From Solirubrobacterales bacterium (lineage in GTDB: Bacteria > Actinomycetota > Thermoleophilia > Solirubrobacterales > Solirubrobacteraceae), in NCBI GenBank assembly GCA_003138355.1, contig PLFX01000029.1, positions 1 to 64,000 of the forward strand: a stretch of DNA of 64,000 nt. The letters are read 5' to 3'. Under the pieces are notes generated by a model that did no database searches, was not told the DNA's origin, and was given only the letters and a program-made list of their open reading frames with translations. Below are positions 9,417 through 19,929 of this stretch, in pieces (the first letter of the stretch is position 1; every line of letters begins with the position of its first letter). The translations under genes were made by a program, and so were the position numbers.

Positions 9417-10082
9417 CTACCGCCCGTCCTCGTAGCGTGGCGTCGGGGGGATCGGTTGCCCGTCATCCAGCGCCGCCACTACCGCCTGCGCGTCGGCGAG
9501 TCGGTACTCCTCCCCGTACACGGCCCCCGGCCGGCGCGGCGCCTCCATGACCGAGCAGTCCGCGGTGCCGCCGACGTCGACCGCGACGAAGCCGGCATCT
9601 TCGATCAAGCCGCTGACGAGCCGCTTCGCCGAGTCGTCGTCGCCGCACAGCCATTGGACGACGCGGCGCTCGCCTTCGCGTCCCGCGGCCTGGGCCTGGA
9701 AGCCGGCGGTGAGCGTGTTGAACGATTTCGTGTAGGTGGCGCCGGACATCCGCGCCGCGTTGAAGTGCGCCGCCGTGTCTCCCTCGGGCGGCAGCGGCGG
9801 ATTGCCGAACTGGTTGGTCGTGTCGATCACGATCTTGCCTGCGAGCGAGCCCGCCTGCTCGAGCGCGTTCGGCAGCTCGCTCCACGGGACGGAGAACACG
9901 ATGACCTCGGCGAACTGCACCGCCTCGGCGGGCGGTCCGCTGCTTCCGCCCAGCTCCCTGGCGAGCTCCTCGAGTTTCTTTGCGTCGCGGCTGAACGACA
10001 GCTTGACCTCGTGCCCTGCCGCGGCGAGCTGGCGCGCGATCCCGCCACCGATGCGGCCCGCGCCGACGATCCCAATTCTCAT
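9417..10082 (-). CDS. NADPH-dependent F420 reductase-like NAD(P)-binding oxidoreductase
   Basis: MRIGIVGAGRIGGGIARQLAAAGHEVKLSFSR Rossmann motif; DTTNQFGNPP. Confidence 0.8.
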   Translation of the reverse strand: MRIGIVGAGRIGGGIARQLAAAGHEVKLSFSRDAKKLEELARELGGSSGPPAEAVQFAEVIVFSVPWSELPNALEQAGSLAGKIVIDTTNQFGNPPLPPEGDTAAHFNAARMSGATYTKSFNTLTAGFQAQAAGREGERRVVQWLCGDDDSAKRLVSGLIEDAGFVAVDVGGTADCSVMEAPRRPGAVYGEEYRLADAQAVVAALDDGQPIPPTPRYEDGR

Positions 10083-10169
10083 CGTGTCCTTCTATACCCG
10101 GCTGCGATGCGCGCGAACGTGAGCTGGCTGACGTTGCGCACGAGCGGGTCGGTCCTATGCTGGTCAGCC

Positions 10170-10559
10170 ATGAGCAAGGCATACCGTAAGCGCAACCTCG
10201 GTGATGTAGAGGACTCGGCGGCGAAGCACGGTCTCTCCGAGACGCAGGAGGCGCGCTTTCCTCGCGTCGAGCTTGGCGCGGAGCAGACCGCAATGAACTA
10301 CCTGAAGGTCAAGCCGAACAAGCGCGAGGCGTTCGCTCACCGCCATCACGAGGCGGAGGAGATTTACGTCGTGCTTGCCGGCGGCGGTCGCGTTAAGCTC
10401 GATTACGAGATCGTCGAGCTGGTCAAGCTTGACGCGGTGCGCGTCAGTCCCGGCACGGCACGCTCGTTCGAGGCCGGGCCGGACGGCCTCGAGGTGCTGA
10501 TCTTCGGGCGCCGCTTCGAGGGCGACGGCGAGATCGTCGAGGACTTCTGGGGCCCATAG
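10170..10559 (+). CDS. cupin domain protein
   Basis: AFAHRHHEAEEIYVVLAGGGRVKLD...VRVSPGTARSFEAG. Confidence 0.8.
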   Translation: MSKAYRKRNLGDVEDSAAKHGLSETQEARFPRVELGAEQTAMNYLKVKPNKREAFAHRHHEAEEIYVVLAGGGRVKLDYEIVELVKLDAVRVSPGTARSFEAGPDGLEVLIFGRRFEGDGEIVEDFWGP

Positions 10560-10616
10560 CCGCCGGTCGGCGTCCGCTTTACTCTGGTCCTGGCCACCAC
10601 GAGCTAGGAGTACCCC

Positions 10617-10889
10617 GTGACCCCCTGCACGCATCTCGACCAGATCGCCGTCGCGCGCCCTGACCAGGTTCCCGGCTGCGAGGACTGTCTGGCGATCGGC
10701 GGACGCTGGCTGCACTTGCGCGTCTGCCGTAGCTGCGGCCACATCGGCTGCTGCGACTCATCGCCCAACCAGCACGCGAGCAAGCACGCGCGGGCAAGCG
10801 CGCACCCGATCGTGACCTCCGTCGAGCCTGGCGAGCACTGGTCCTACTGCTACGTCGACGACGCGGCGTTCGTGCTCGAGGGCGACTGA
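10617..10889 (+). CDS. UBP-type zinc finger domain protein
   Basis: CTHLD...GCEDC...WLHLRVCRSCGHIGCCDSSPNQHASKHARASAHPIV; GTG start. Confidence 0.85.
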   Translation: MTPCTHLDQIAVARPDQVPGCEDCLAIGGRWLHLRVCRSCGHIGCCDSSPNQHASKHARASAHPIVTSVEPGEHWSYCYVDDAAFVLEGD

Positions 10890-12556
10890 TGGCGGAGCGA
10901 GCTAAACCGCTCGGCACGGGCGTCCCGGAGCCGGAGAACGTCGGCGGCGCGTTCCCTCGCCTGACGGATGCGCAGCTGGCGAAGGTACGGGCCGCGGGAA
11001 CCGTGCGCGCGGTAGCGGCCGGCGAGGTTCTCTTCCGCGAGGGCGATCTCGACTACGACTTCTTCGTCGTCGAGGCCGGCAGCGTGACGATCGTCCAGGG
11101 CTACGGCGCCGAGAACCGCGTGATCGCGGTCCACGGCAGCGGCCGCTTCCTCGGCGAGCTCAACCTGCTCACCGGCGCGCCGCCGCTGCTCAGCGCGATC
11201 GTACGCGAGCCCGGCAGCGTGATTCAGGTCCCGGTGGCCGAGCTGACACGCCTCGTCGCCGCCAACGAGGACCTCTCGAACCTGATCTTGCGCGCCTTGC
11301 TCGCGCGGCGCGCGATCATGATCGATCGCGGCGCCGGGATCCGCGTGATCGGCTCACGCTTCTCGCGCGACGCGCAGCGCCTGCGCGAGTTCTTGCGGCG
11401 CAACCGCATGCCCTACCAGTGGCTCGATCTTGAGCAGGACGAGGAGGCCGCGGCGCTGCTGGACGCGCTCTCGATCGCGCCGGATGAGACGCCCGTCGTG
11501 CTCGCCGCAGGCGGCGTGCTGCGCGATCCGACGAATGCGGAGCTCGCGGGGATGCTCGGCCTGAGCGCACGCGGCGCGCCCCCCGCGCTGTGCGACCTGA
11601 TCATCGTTGGCGGCGGACCGGCCGGGCTCGCCGCGGCCGTCTACGGGGCCTCGGAGGGGCTCGACACGCAGCTGATCGAGAAGCTCGCGTTCGGCGGGCA
11701 GGCGAGCACGTCCGCGCGGATCGAGAACTACCTCGGCTTCCCGACCGGGATCTCAGGCAGCGAGCTCGCGGAGCGCGCGACCCTCCAGGCGCGGCGCTTT
11801 GGCGCGCGCCTCGTTGTGCCCGCCCAGGCTAGAACCCTCGCCTACGAGGACGGCCACTTCGCGATCGAGTTCGCCGACGCAACGACGGTGCGAGGCCGGT
11901 CGATCATCGTCGCGACCGGGGCGAGCTACCGCAGGCTCGACATCCCCGGATTCGAGCGCTTCGAGATGGGCGGGGTCTTCTTCGCCGCAACCCAGGCGGA
12001 GGGTCAGCTCTGCGCCGGCGACCCGGTGGTCGTCGTCGGCGGCGGCAATTCTGCCGGCCAGGCGGCGATGTTCCTATCGCAGCGTTCAGCTTCGACGACG
12101 CTTGTCGTGCGGGGACCCGATCTGGGAAAGTCGATGTCGCGCTACCTGATCAACGAAATCGAGGACCGCGAGCAGATCGACGTGCTACCGAACGCCGAGG
12201 TGATCGAGCTCAAGGGCACGGACGAGCGGCTCGAGTCACTCGTCGTCCGCGACACGCTGGACGGCGCGCAGCGCGAGATCGACTGCAAAGCGCTCTTCGT
12301 GTTCATTGGCGCCGAGCCGCACACCGACTGGCTGCGCGGCCATGTTGCGATGGACGAGCACGGCTTCCTGCTCACCGGGCGCGATGTCCAGGCCGAGTCG
12401 CTCAGCGGTGAGCGACCGCTCTTCCTCGAGACGAGTCAGCTCGGCATCTTTGCCGTCGGCGATGTCCACGCAGGCTCGGTGAAGCGCGTCGCCTCCGCCG
12501 TCGGCGAGGGCTCGATGGCGGTCCAGCTCGTGCACCAGCGCCTCGCTGCCCTCTAG
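10889..12556 (+). CDS. cyclic nucleotide-binding domain / thioredoxin-reductase-like FAD oxidoreductase
   Basis: N-terminal cNMP-binding domain (GEVLFREGDLDYDFFVVEAGSV); GGGPAGLAAAVYGASEGL, VVVGGGNSAGQAA, FAVGDVHAG; start overlaps preceding stop (TGATG). Confidence 0.9.
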   Translation: MAERAKPLGTGVPEPENVGGAFPRLTDAQLAKVRAAGTVRAVAAGEVLFREGDLDYDFFVVEAGSVTIVQGYGAENRVIAVHGSGRFLGELNLLTGAPPLLSAIVREPGSVIQVPVAELTRLVAANEDLSNLILRALLARRAIMIDRGAGIRVIGSRFSRDAQRLREFLRRNRMPYQWLDLEQDEEAAALLDALSIAPDETPVVLAAGGVLRDPTNAELAGMLGLSARGAPPALCDLIIVGGGPAGLAAAVYGASEGLDTQLIEKLAFGGQASTSARIENYLGFPTGISGSELAERATLQARRFGARLVVPAQARTLAYEDGHFAIEFADATTVRGRSIIVATGASYRRLDIPGFERFEMGGVFFAATQAEGQLCAGDPVVVVGGGNSAGQAAMFLSQRSASTTLVVRGPDLGKSMSRYLINEIEDREQIDVLPNAEVIELKGTDERLESLVVRDTLDGAQREIDCKALFVFIGAEPHTDWLRGHVAMDEHGFLLTGRDVQAESLSGERPLFLETSQLGIFAVGDVHAGSVKRVASAVGEGSMAVQLVHQRLAAL

Positions 12557-12611
12557 CGCACGATCCCGTCCGCAATCGGATTGCTCTCGCCGACGAGCTG
12601 GCAGCCTTGTC

Positions 12612-15600
12612 TCAGGCCAGGTTCAGCCGGTGCGCGACCGCGGCAGCCTGCGTACGGCTCTGAACGCCGAGCTTGCCGAGGATGCGCGAGACGTGGACGC
12701 TCGCCGTCTTCTCGGCCATGAAGAGCGCCGCGCCGATCTGTCGGTTGGTCGCACCCTCCGCCAGCAGCGCGAGGACCTGACGCTCACGTGCCGTCAAGCC
12801 GAACGGATCCTCGCTCGCCGGCTCCTCGACATCGCCTGCGGCCGCCGCTGTGGCGATCCGCGCCCGCTCCGCCAGGGTCGTGAGCTCGGCGACCAGCCAG
12901 CGCGAGCCGATCCGCCGCGCGAGCTCGAGCGCCGGCTCGAGCGCTGCTGCCGCGGCCGCGCGGTCATCGTGCTCCGCCAGCGCCTCGAACTCGCGCCAGC
13001 GCGCGGTCGCCTCGCGGTAGGGACGCTCGACCTCCTGCCAGGCCATTGTCGCGGCGTGCCAGGCCTTGGGGTCGTTGCGGCCCCTCGCCCGCCCAAGCTC
13101 TGCGGTCCCGGTGGCGATCCAGGCCTGCTCGATCGGGCCGCCGTCTTGTGCCGCCGCCTTCAGACGGTCGACATGAATGCGCGCCCGCGCGATCGCATCA
13201 CGCTCGGCCGCCTTGTCGCGCAGGTCGCGCGAGCGCTGCGCGAAGTCGGCTTCGATCCGCACGCCCGCGGCCGTGACGCGCGCGATGCGGATGACGTCCT
13301 CGGTGCACAGTTCGAGGCGGTCGAGCGCCTGCGCCACGGCGGCGCGCGCCGCCGGCAGGTCACGGCGGCGCCGATGAAGCTCGGCCCGGAGCGCACCGTA
13401 TTTGCCGATCCACTGTGGCTCGGGTGAGCTCGCGACGAGCTCGGCGACGTCCTCGAGCGCCAGCGCGGCGCGGTCCTCCTCGCCCTCCACGAGCGCGATG
13501 TCGGCCTCGCAGAGCCCGCGGAAGATGCGCAGCAGCCCGACGAGCTGTGGCGGCACACTGGCGAGGAGGTCCTTGGCCTCGGCGATGTTGCCGAGGTCGA
13601 ACGTGATCTCGCAGATGCACAGCCGCAGCCAGTCGTGGTTGCTGCGCGCGACGGAGACCGCGAGCCCGTCGCGCGCGAGGGCGAGCCCCTCCACGGTGCG
13701 GGCGTGGGCGTGCAGCACCTCGGCGAGATTCGCGAAGGCATAGCTTGCGCCGTCGGGGTCGTCGCTCGCCTGGGCGACGGCGATCGAGCGACGGAGCAGC
13801 TCGACGCCTTCGTCAACGCGTCCGAGTGCGGCGTGCGCCATGCCGAGCGTGTTCAGGAGCTCTGCCTGGGCTTCGCTGTCGTGCGCGGTGGTCGCGGCCG
13901 CCAGCGCCTGCTCGCCGTCGCGCACGGCGTCGCGGTAGCGCCCGCGCAAGACGAGCGTTCGCGCAAGCCAGGCGAGCAAGAGCGTGCGCTCGCGCGTGCC
14001 GTCCTCCTCGCTCAGCATCGCCAGCGCTAGCTGCGCGCCGGCGAGCGCGTCGTCGCCGCGGCCGAGCGCCCATTGCAAGCGCGCGAGGCGCGCGAGGATC
14101 GCCGCGTAGCGCTGGTGATCGACGCTCGGGTCGAGCTCTTGCAGTGCGCTCTCGAGCAGATGCTCCCCGCGCACGCGGTTGCCGCTGAGCGAGTGCGCCT
14201 GGGCTGCGAGAGCGAGCAGTCCGACGTGATCCAGCTGTGCCACCGCAGACGCGTTCTCGACGCGCGGCCACAGCTCGATCGCGCGGTCGCTGAGCTCGGC
14301 CACCTCGGCGTAAGCGTGGACCCGTGTTGCAGCGATCGCCGCCTCGGTGCTTGCGCGCAGCGCCGCCGGCTGGTCGCCGGCCGCCGCGTAATGGAACGCG
14401 ATCGCCCCTGCGCGATCGATCGCGTCTCCGGCCTCGGCCGCCCACGTGCGCTCGAAGGCGCGCGCGAGCGCGAGGTGGAGCGCGCCGCGCTCGCCCGGGA
14501 GCAGATCGTCAACGACCGCTTCGCGTAGCAGGGCGTGGCGGAATGCGAGCCGCCCGTCATCGGCGCTCACAAGCACCTGTTCGTCGACGGCTTCGCGCAG
14601 CGCCGTGGTGAGCGCCGGGCCGTCGAGTCCGGTTACCTCGGCGATCGTTGCCTGGTCCAGCTGGCGGCCGGCGGCGATCGCGCGCGCTGCTCGCTGAGCA
14701 TCGGGCGAGAGGCGCTCGACGCGCAAGAGGAACGCGTCGCGCAGGCTCGCCGGCGCGGCGCCGCGGCCGTCGAGTCCCGCGGCGAGCAGCTCCTCGGTGA
14801 AGAGCGCGTTGCCCTCGCTGCGTTCGTACAGCCGCGCAACCAGCTCCTCGGCGGGCGCGTCGCCGAGGATGTCGGCGAGCGCCTCGGTCAGCTCGGCGCG
14901 GTCGAAGGGCTCGACATCGATGCGCCGCGCGCGACCAAGTCGGTCGAGCTCGGCGAGCAGCGCGCGAAGCGGGTGCCGGCGGTGCAGCTCGTCGGTACGG
15001 AACGTGAGCACGAGCAGCACGCGTTCGCTGCGCAGGCTGCGCGCGAGGAACGAAACGAACATGCGCGTCGAGCTGTCGGCCCAGTGCATGTCCTCGAGCA
15101 CGAGTGCCACCGACTGACGCTCGCTGAGCGCGTTCAGTAGCTCGAGCAGGGCTTCGAACAGGCGCAGCTGGCCGCTCCCGTCGCGGCTGTCGGGCGGCGG
15201 CGGGGCGGCGTCGAGCCCCGGCAGGAGCGTCGCGAGCTGGGTGCGAGTCCTCTCCGGCAGCGTCGCGAGCGCCGCGTCCTGGCCGCGCACGAGCGGACGC
15301 AGCGCGTTCAACAGCGGCGAGTAGGGCAGCTCGCTGTCGCCTTGCTCGACCGCCTCGCCGCGCAGTACGAGCATCTCGCCGCTCAGGCGGCGTTCGAGCT
15401 CGTCGACGAGGCGCGTCTTGCCTACGCCCGACTCACCGCCCAGCAGGACGAGTGTCGGGCAACGCCCCTGCGCTTCCCGCGCCGCCAGCTCGAGCTCGCC
15501 GAGCTCGCCGACTCGTCCGACGAAGTGGCTGCTCGTGAGCCGCATTCGCACCTGCGAAGTATCGCCTGATTGCGCTCCAGGGACGCGCCCTGCTGACGCG

Positions 15601-15632
15601 ACCGCGCCGTGCCGCACGGTCCCGTAGCTCAT
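12612..15632 (-). CDS. LuxR-family regulator with AAA ATPase domain (LAL type)
   Basis: LLGGESGVGKTRLVDEL Walker A; C-terminal LTARERQVLALLAEGATNRQIGAALFMAEKTASVHVSRILGKLGV. Confidence 0.9.
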   Translation of the reverse strand: MSYGTVRHGAVASAGRVPGAQSGDTSQVRMRLTSSHFVGRVGELGELELAAREAQGRCPTLVLLGGESGVGKTRLVDELERRLSGEMLVLRGEAVEQGDSELPYSPLLNALRPLVRGQDAALATLPERTRTQLATLLPGLDAAPPPPDSRDGSGQLRLFEALLELLNALSERQSVALVLEDMHWADSSTRMFVSFLARSLRSERVLLVLTFRTDELHRRHPLRALLAELDRLGRARRIDVEPFDRAELTEALADILGDAPAEELVARLYERSEGNALFTEELLAAGLDGRGAAPASLRDAFLLRVERLSPDAQRAARAIAAGRQLDQATIAEVTGLDGPALTTALREAVDEQVLVSADDGRLAFRHALLREAVVDDLLPGERGALHLALARAFERTWAAEAGDAIDRAGAIAFHYAAAGDQPAALRASTEAAIAATRVHAYAEVAELSDRAIELWPRVENASAVAQLDHVGLLALAAQAHSLSGNRVRGEHLLESALQELDPSVDHQRYAAILARLARLQWALGRGDDALAGAQLALAMLSEEDGTRERTLLLAWLARTLVLRGRYRDAVRDGEQALAAATTAHDSEAQAELLNTLGMAHAALGRVDEGVELLRRSIAVAQASDDPDGASYAFANLAEVLHAHARTVEGLALARDGLAVSVARSNHDWLRLCICEITFDLGNIAEAKDLLASVPPQLVGLLRIFRGLCEADIALVEGEEDRAALALEDVAELVASSPEPQWIGKYGALRAELHRRRRDLPAARAAVAQALDRLELCTEDVIRIARVTAAGVRIEADFAQRSRDLRDKAAERDAIARARIHVDRLKAAAQDGGPIEQAWIATGTAELGRARGRNDPKAWHAATMAWQEVERPYREATARWREFEALAEHDDRAAAAAALEPALELARRIGSRWLVAELTTLAERARIATAAAAGDVEEPASEDPFGLTARERQVLALLAEGATNRQIGAALFMAEKTASVHVSRILGKLGVQSRTQAAAVAHRLNLA

Positions 15633-15962
15633 AGGAGTGCGCTTCGGCGAGTTGGCTCGTGAGGGCTGGATGCACTGCGACTCCCTTCGGTTGTGTCCAC
15701 GCTCGAAGGCTCCACTAAGGAGCCGCCGCTCACATCGGCAATCCGCAGCCAGTTCGCGCAGTCGACCCCTTAGCTGGCGGCGTCGGAGCCTTAGCCGTCG
15801 GCGGCGCGCCGGCCGGTTCGGTAGCGCCGGCGCGACGGACGATGCATACGCCCCGCTCCTGGCGGGTAGGCCTGGTTCGTGAGCCCACTGGCCGAACAGA
15901 TTGCGCGGATGCGGCGCGAGGTGCGCCGCCGGAGCGTACCGGCGAGCAGCCGGATGCCCGGC

Positions 15963-16646
15963 TTAGGCAGGCACGGAGGCGTCTTCGAGGGCGCGCAAGA
16001 TCGCGGCGGCATCGGGACGCGTGAGCGGGCCCGGCTGGTTCAGCTGGCGCGCGAGGCGGCGCGGGGCGTAGAGTCGGAAGTCCGCGATCCGCAGGGTCCA
16101 GAGCGTCGGTAGCGCGGACCGGGCGAGGCGGCCCGACGGGTTGACGAAGCAGAAGCACCCGTAGACGGGCACTTCGTCCGCGAGCACGCCGCGTACCGCT
16201 CGTACCTGTTTGGCGAGCGCGTCGACGAGCCGGGTGTGGTTGCGCCCACCGATGATCAGGCGCGGCTTGCCGAGCAGTGGATTGATCACCTCGACATTGC
16301 CTCGACAGCGCTTCGTGTCGATCACGTAGACGCCCGACGGTGCGATCGCAATGTGGTCGATGTTTGTGCCCGAGCCGGCGAGTCGACGGTCATGCAGGAC
16401 CGGCACGGATGGGCAGCGCGCGGCTATTACCTGGGCTACCTCCTCCTCGCCACCGGCGCCGGTTTCCCAATTGCGCTCGTCCGGGCGCGACATGCGCTCG
16501 CGCTCGGAGAAGGCGTCGATCACGCGCGAGGCTCGCGTGCGTCCGGCGGCGCGCTCTGCCGATTCGCCCGCGCTCGTTTCACGACGGCTCTTGGGATCGC
16601 GCGCCATCATCGCTCCAGCGTTGCAGCTCGGGCGGCGGGCCGGCAC
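15963..16646 (-). CDS. NERD domain-containing protein (nuclease-related domain)
   Basis: VLHDRRLAGSGTNIDHIAIAPSGVYVIDTKRCRGNVEV. Confidence 0.85.
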   Translation of the reverse strand: MPARRPSCNAGAMMARDPKSRRETSAGESAERAAGRTRASRVIDAFSERERMSRPDERNWETGAGGEEEVAQVIAARCPSVPVLHDRRLAGSGTNIDHIAIAPSGVYVIDTKRCRGNVEVINPLLGKPRLIIGGRNHTRLVDALAKQVRAVRGVLADEVPVYGCFCFVNPSGRLARSALPTLWTLRIADFRLYAPRRLARQLNQPGPLTRPDAAAILRALEDASVPA

Positions 16647-16692
16647 ACCGTCGATCGATTCCCGTCACGGCCGGTTTGCGAAATCGCTGTTC

Positions 16693-17610
16693 TTATGGGG
16701 ACGCTTCGCGTCCCGGCGGTCTTGTCTCGATGTGCAGCAGCTCCTGGCGAGCGTGATCGACCTGGAGTGTCGTGTGCTCGATCGCGAAGCGATCTCGCAG
16801 CGCGGCCGCGAGCTCGCGGCGCGCCTCGTGGCAGTCCGCCTGCGCGTCGACGAGGACATGGGCGGACAGCGCTGGGAAGCCACTTGTGACCTCCCACACG
16901 TGCAGGTCATGGACCTCCTGGACGCCCGCGACGCCCACCATCGCGCGCCCGATCGCCGCGACATCGAGCCCCTTCGGCGCTGCCTCGAGGAAGATGCGCC
17001 CGGAGTCGCGCAGCAGCCGGTATGACGCAGCGAGCATGGTCGTCGCGATCACGAGCGACGCGATCGCGTCCGCGCGGCGAAAGCCCGTCGCGATGATCAC
17101 CCCGCCCGCCGCAGCCGTCGCGAGGAACGCGAAGAGATCCGTCGCCATGTGCCGGAGGGCGCCCTCGATGTTGAGACTGCGCGGCCCGCCTCGCGCGAGG
17201 ATCAGGGTCGCCGTGAGGCTCACGACGGCGCCCGCGAGCGCGACGATCAGCACCGCGCGCCCACCGACCCGGGCGGGGTGGACGAGGTGCGCGATGGCCT
17301 CGTAGACGATTACGCCGCCGAGCACGAGTAGCGTCGCGCCGTTGAACTGCGCTGAGAGGATCTCGGCCCGCCGCAGCCCGTAGGTCATCGCGCCGCGCGC
17401 CGGACGCCGCGCGAGCCGGACGGCCGCGACAGCCACACCGAGTGCAGCCGCGTCGGTCAGCATGTGGGCCGCGTCTGAGAGCAGCGCGAGCGAGTGCGCG
17501 AGCACCCCGACGGCGACCTCCACACCCATGAACGCCAGGATCAGCGCCAGCGCCACCGCCAGGTGGCGTTCGCCTGCGCTCCCATGGCTGTGTCCGTGGT
17601 GGTCGCTCAC
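16693..17610 (-). CDS. cation diffusion facilitator (CDF) transporter
   Basis: MSDHHGHSHG His-rich start; SLALLSDAAHMLTDAAALGVA. Confidence 0.9.
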   Translation of the reverse strand: MSDHHGHSHGSAGERHLAVALALILAFMGVEVAVGVLAHSLALLSDAAHMLTDAAALGVAVAAVRLARRPARGAMTYGLRRAEILSAQFNGATLLVLGGVIVYEAIAHLVHPARVGGRAVLIVALAGAVVSLTATLILARGGPRSLNIEGALRHMATDLFAFLATAAAGGVIIATGFRRADAIASLVIATTMLAASYRLLRDSGRIFLEAAPKGLDVAAIGRAMVGVAGVQEVHDLHVWEVTSGFPALSAHVLVDAQADCHEARRELAAALRDRFAIEHTTLQVDHARQELLHIETRPPGREASP

Positions 17611-17673
17611 CGCCTCGGATTCTCCTCGTCTGCCCCGCGGCGGTGGGCCGCGGTGTGCGGCGATGTGCTGACG

Positions 17674-18111
17674 CTAGCTTTCGGCGATCTGGCGCAGCAG
17701 CGGCAGTGCCCGCGTCAGCGTTTCGAGCTCGGGCGGGCTGAGGGCGTTGAGTTCACCGGCCAGCCAGCCCTCGCGCTGACGGCGACATTCGGTCAACGTT
17801 GCGATCCCGCCGCCGGTCAGCGTGACGAGTGCACGCCGGCCGTCGCGCGGGTCGCGCGCGCGTGCGATCAGGCCCTGCTCCTCGAGCTCCGCGAGCATCT
17901 GCGCCATCGACTGCGGGCGCATCCGCTCCGCCGCCGCGAGTTCGCTCGCGCTGTGTGGGCCGCCGCGCTCGAGGCGTGAAAGGACCGACGTCTGAGTAAG
18001 CGGGAGGGGTTGGCGCTCGGCGCGCATGCGCCGCACGAGTTGGCCGAGGACGACGCGCAGGTCGCTGGCGAGGAGTGTCTGGTCGGTGTCCGTTGGGCTC
18101 GGCACGGGCAC
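17674..18111 (-). CDS. MarR family transcriptional regulator
   Basis: LTQTSVLSRLERGGPHSASELAAAERMRPQSMAQMLAELEEQGLIARARDPRDGRRALVTLT; GTG start chosen; longer ORF has no better start. Confidence 0.8.
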   Translation of the reverse strand: MPVPSPTDTDQTLLASDLRVVLGQLVRRMRAERQPLPLTQTSVLSRLERGGPHSASELAAAERMRPQSMAQMLAELEEQGLIARARDPRDGRRALVTLTGGGIATLTECRRQREGWLAGELNALSPPELETLTRALPLLRQIAES

Positions 18112-18159
18112 GGAAAAATCGACAGGTAAACTGATCAGGCGGCCTGTATAGTAGCTGAT

Positions 18160-19929
18160 GTGCGAGACGGGTCGACACGGATGCGCTCCGCCCGCTCGGC
18201 GGGCCGGCGGACGCCGGACGCGCGCTACAAGTGGATCGCGCTTTCCAACGTCACGCTCGCGGTACTGCTCGCGACGATCGACCTCTCGATCACGATCATC
18301 GCGATGCCCGACATCTTCCGCGGCATCCGCCTCGATCCGCTGGCGCCCGCGAACAGCTTCTACCTGCTGTGGATGATCCTCGGCTACATGGTCGTCTCGA
18401 GCGTCCTGATCGTCGGGCTCGGCCGGCTCGGGGACATCTTCGGGCGCGTGCGGATCTACAACCTCGGCTTTGTCATCTACACGGTCGCGTCGTTGATCCT
18501 GACGGTCGATTGGATGCACGGTCGGGCCGGTGCGACCTATCTCGTCGTCTTCCGCGTCGTCCAGGGGGCCGGGGGCGCCTGCCTGCTCGCCAACTCGGCG
18601 GCGATCATCACCGACGCCTTTCCGCGCAACCAGCGTGGCATGGCGCTCGGCATCAACAACATCGTCGGCGTCACGGGCATGTTCATCGGGCTCGTCCTCG
18701 GCGGCCTGCTCGCGCCGATCGACTGGCGCCTCGTCTTCCTGATCTCGGTCCCGGTTGGGCTATTCGGCACGGTCTGGGCCTACCTGCGCCTCGAGGAGCG
18801 CAGTGAGCCGCAGCGCCGCCCGATCGACTGGCTCGGCAACCTCACCTTCGCGCTCGGCCTCATCCTGCTGATGGTCAGCGTGACCTACGGCATCCGCCCG
18901 TATGGCAGCTCGCAGACCGGCTGGGGCAGCCCGCGCGTCATCGCGCTGCTCGCGAGCGGCGTTGCCTGCCTCGTCGCATTCGTCGCGATCGAGGCGCGCG
19001 TCGCGGACCCGATGTTCCGCCTGCCGCTCTTCAGGATCCGCGCGTTCAGCTTTGGCTCGATCGCGACCTTCCTCTCGGCCGTCGCGCGTGGCGGTCTGAT
19101 GTTCATGCTGATCATCTGGCTGCAGGGCATCTGGCTGCCCGAGCACGGCTACAGCTTCTCTGACACGCCGCTCTATGCAGGCCTCTACATGCTGCCGCTG
19201 AGCTTCGGCATGCTCGTTGCGGGCCCGGTCTCGGGCTACCTCTCAGACCGCTTCGGCGCGCGCCCGTTTGCGACCGCTGGGATGCTCGGCTCGGCGGCGG
19301 CCTTCGGCGTGCTCTGGATCCTGCCGACGAACTTCGGCTACCCCGAGTTCGCGCTCGCGCTCCTGATGATGGGCCTCTCGATGGGTCTCTTCGCCTCGCC
19401 GAACCGCGCTGCAGTGATGAACAGCCTGCCGGCTGCGCATCGCGGTGCCGGCGGCGGCATGAATCAGACCTTCCAGAACTCGGCCCAGGTGATCTCGATC
19501 GGGATCTTCTTCACGCTGATGATCTTCGGCCTCAGCTCGACCCTCGCGCACACGCTGCGCAGCGGCCTCGAGGCGCACGGCGTCGGCGCCGCCGCCGCCG
19601 CCTCGGTTGTGCACCTTCCCACCGTCTCGGTCCTCTTCGCGGCTTTCCTCGGCTTCAACCCGGTCCAGCATCTCATCGGGGCGCACGCGCTCGCCGGTCT
19701 GAGCGCGCACAACCGGGCGCTGCTGCTAGGTCACCGCTTCTTCCCGAGCCTCATCTCCGCTCCCTTCCGTGCGGGCCTGCACGAGGCGTTCACCTTCGCG
19801 ATCGTCGCCTGCATCGCCGGCGCCGGAGCGTCGCTGATGCGCGGCACTTCTCGCAAGTCGAGACAACCGGCCGGCGAGATCCGCGCGGGGCGAGCTGAGG
19901 CGGACGTCACGGCAACACCCGTCGCCTAG
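18160..19929 (+). CDS. MFS transporter, DHA2 family
   Basis: LATIDLSITIIAMPDIF, LGRLGDIFGRVRIYNLGF; divergent from MarR. Confidence 0.9.
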   Translation: MRDGSTRMRSARSAGRRTPDARYKWIALSNVTLAVLLATIDLSITIIAMPDIFRGIRLDPLAPANSFYLLWMILGYMVVSSVLIVGLGRLGDIFGRVRIYNLGFVIYTVASLILTVDWMHGRAGATYLVVFRVVQGAGGACLLANSAAIITDAFPRNQRGMALGINNIVGVTGMFIGLVLGGLLAPIDWRLVFLISVPVGLFGTVWAYLRLEERSEPQRRPIDWLGNLTFALGLILLMVSVTYGIRPYGSSQTGWGSPRVIALLASGVACLVAFVAIEARVADPMFRLPLFRIRAFSFGSIATFLSAVARGGLMFMLIIWLQGIWLPEHGYSFSDTPLYAGLYMLPLSFGMLVAGPVSGYLSDRFGARPFATAGMLGSAAAFGVLWILPTNFGYPEFALALLMMGLSMGLFASPNRAAVMNSLPAAHRGAGGGMNQTFQNSAQVISIGIFFTLMIFGLSSTLAHTLRSGLEAHGVGAAAAASVVHLPTVSVLFAAFLGFNPVQHLIGAHALAGLSAHNRALLLGHRFFPSLISAPFRAGLHEAFTFAIVACIAGAGASLMRGTSRKSRQPAGEIRAGRAEADVTATPVA

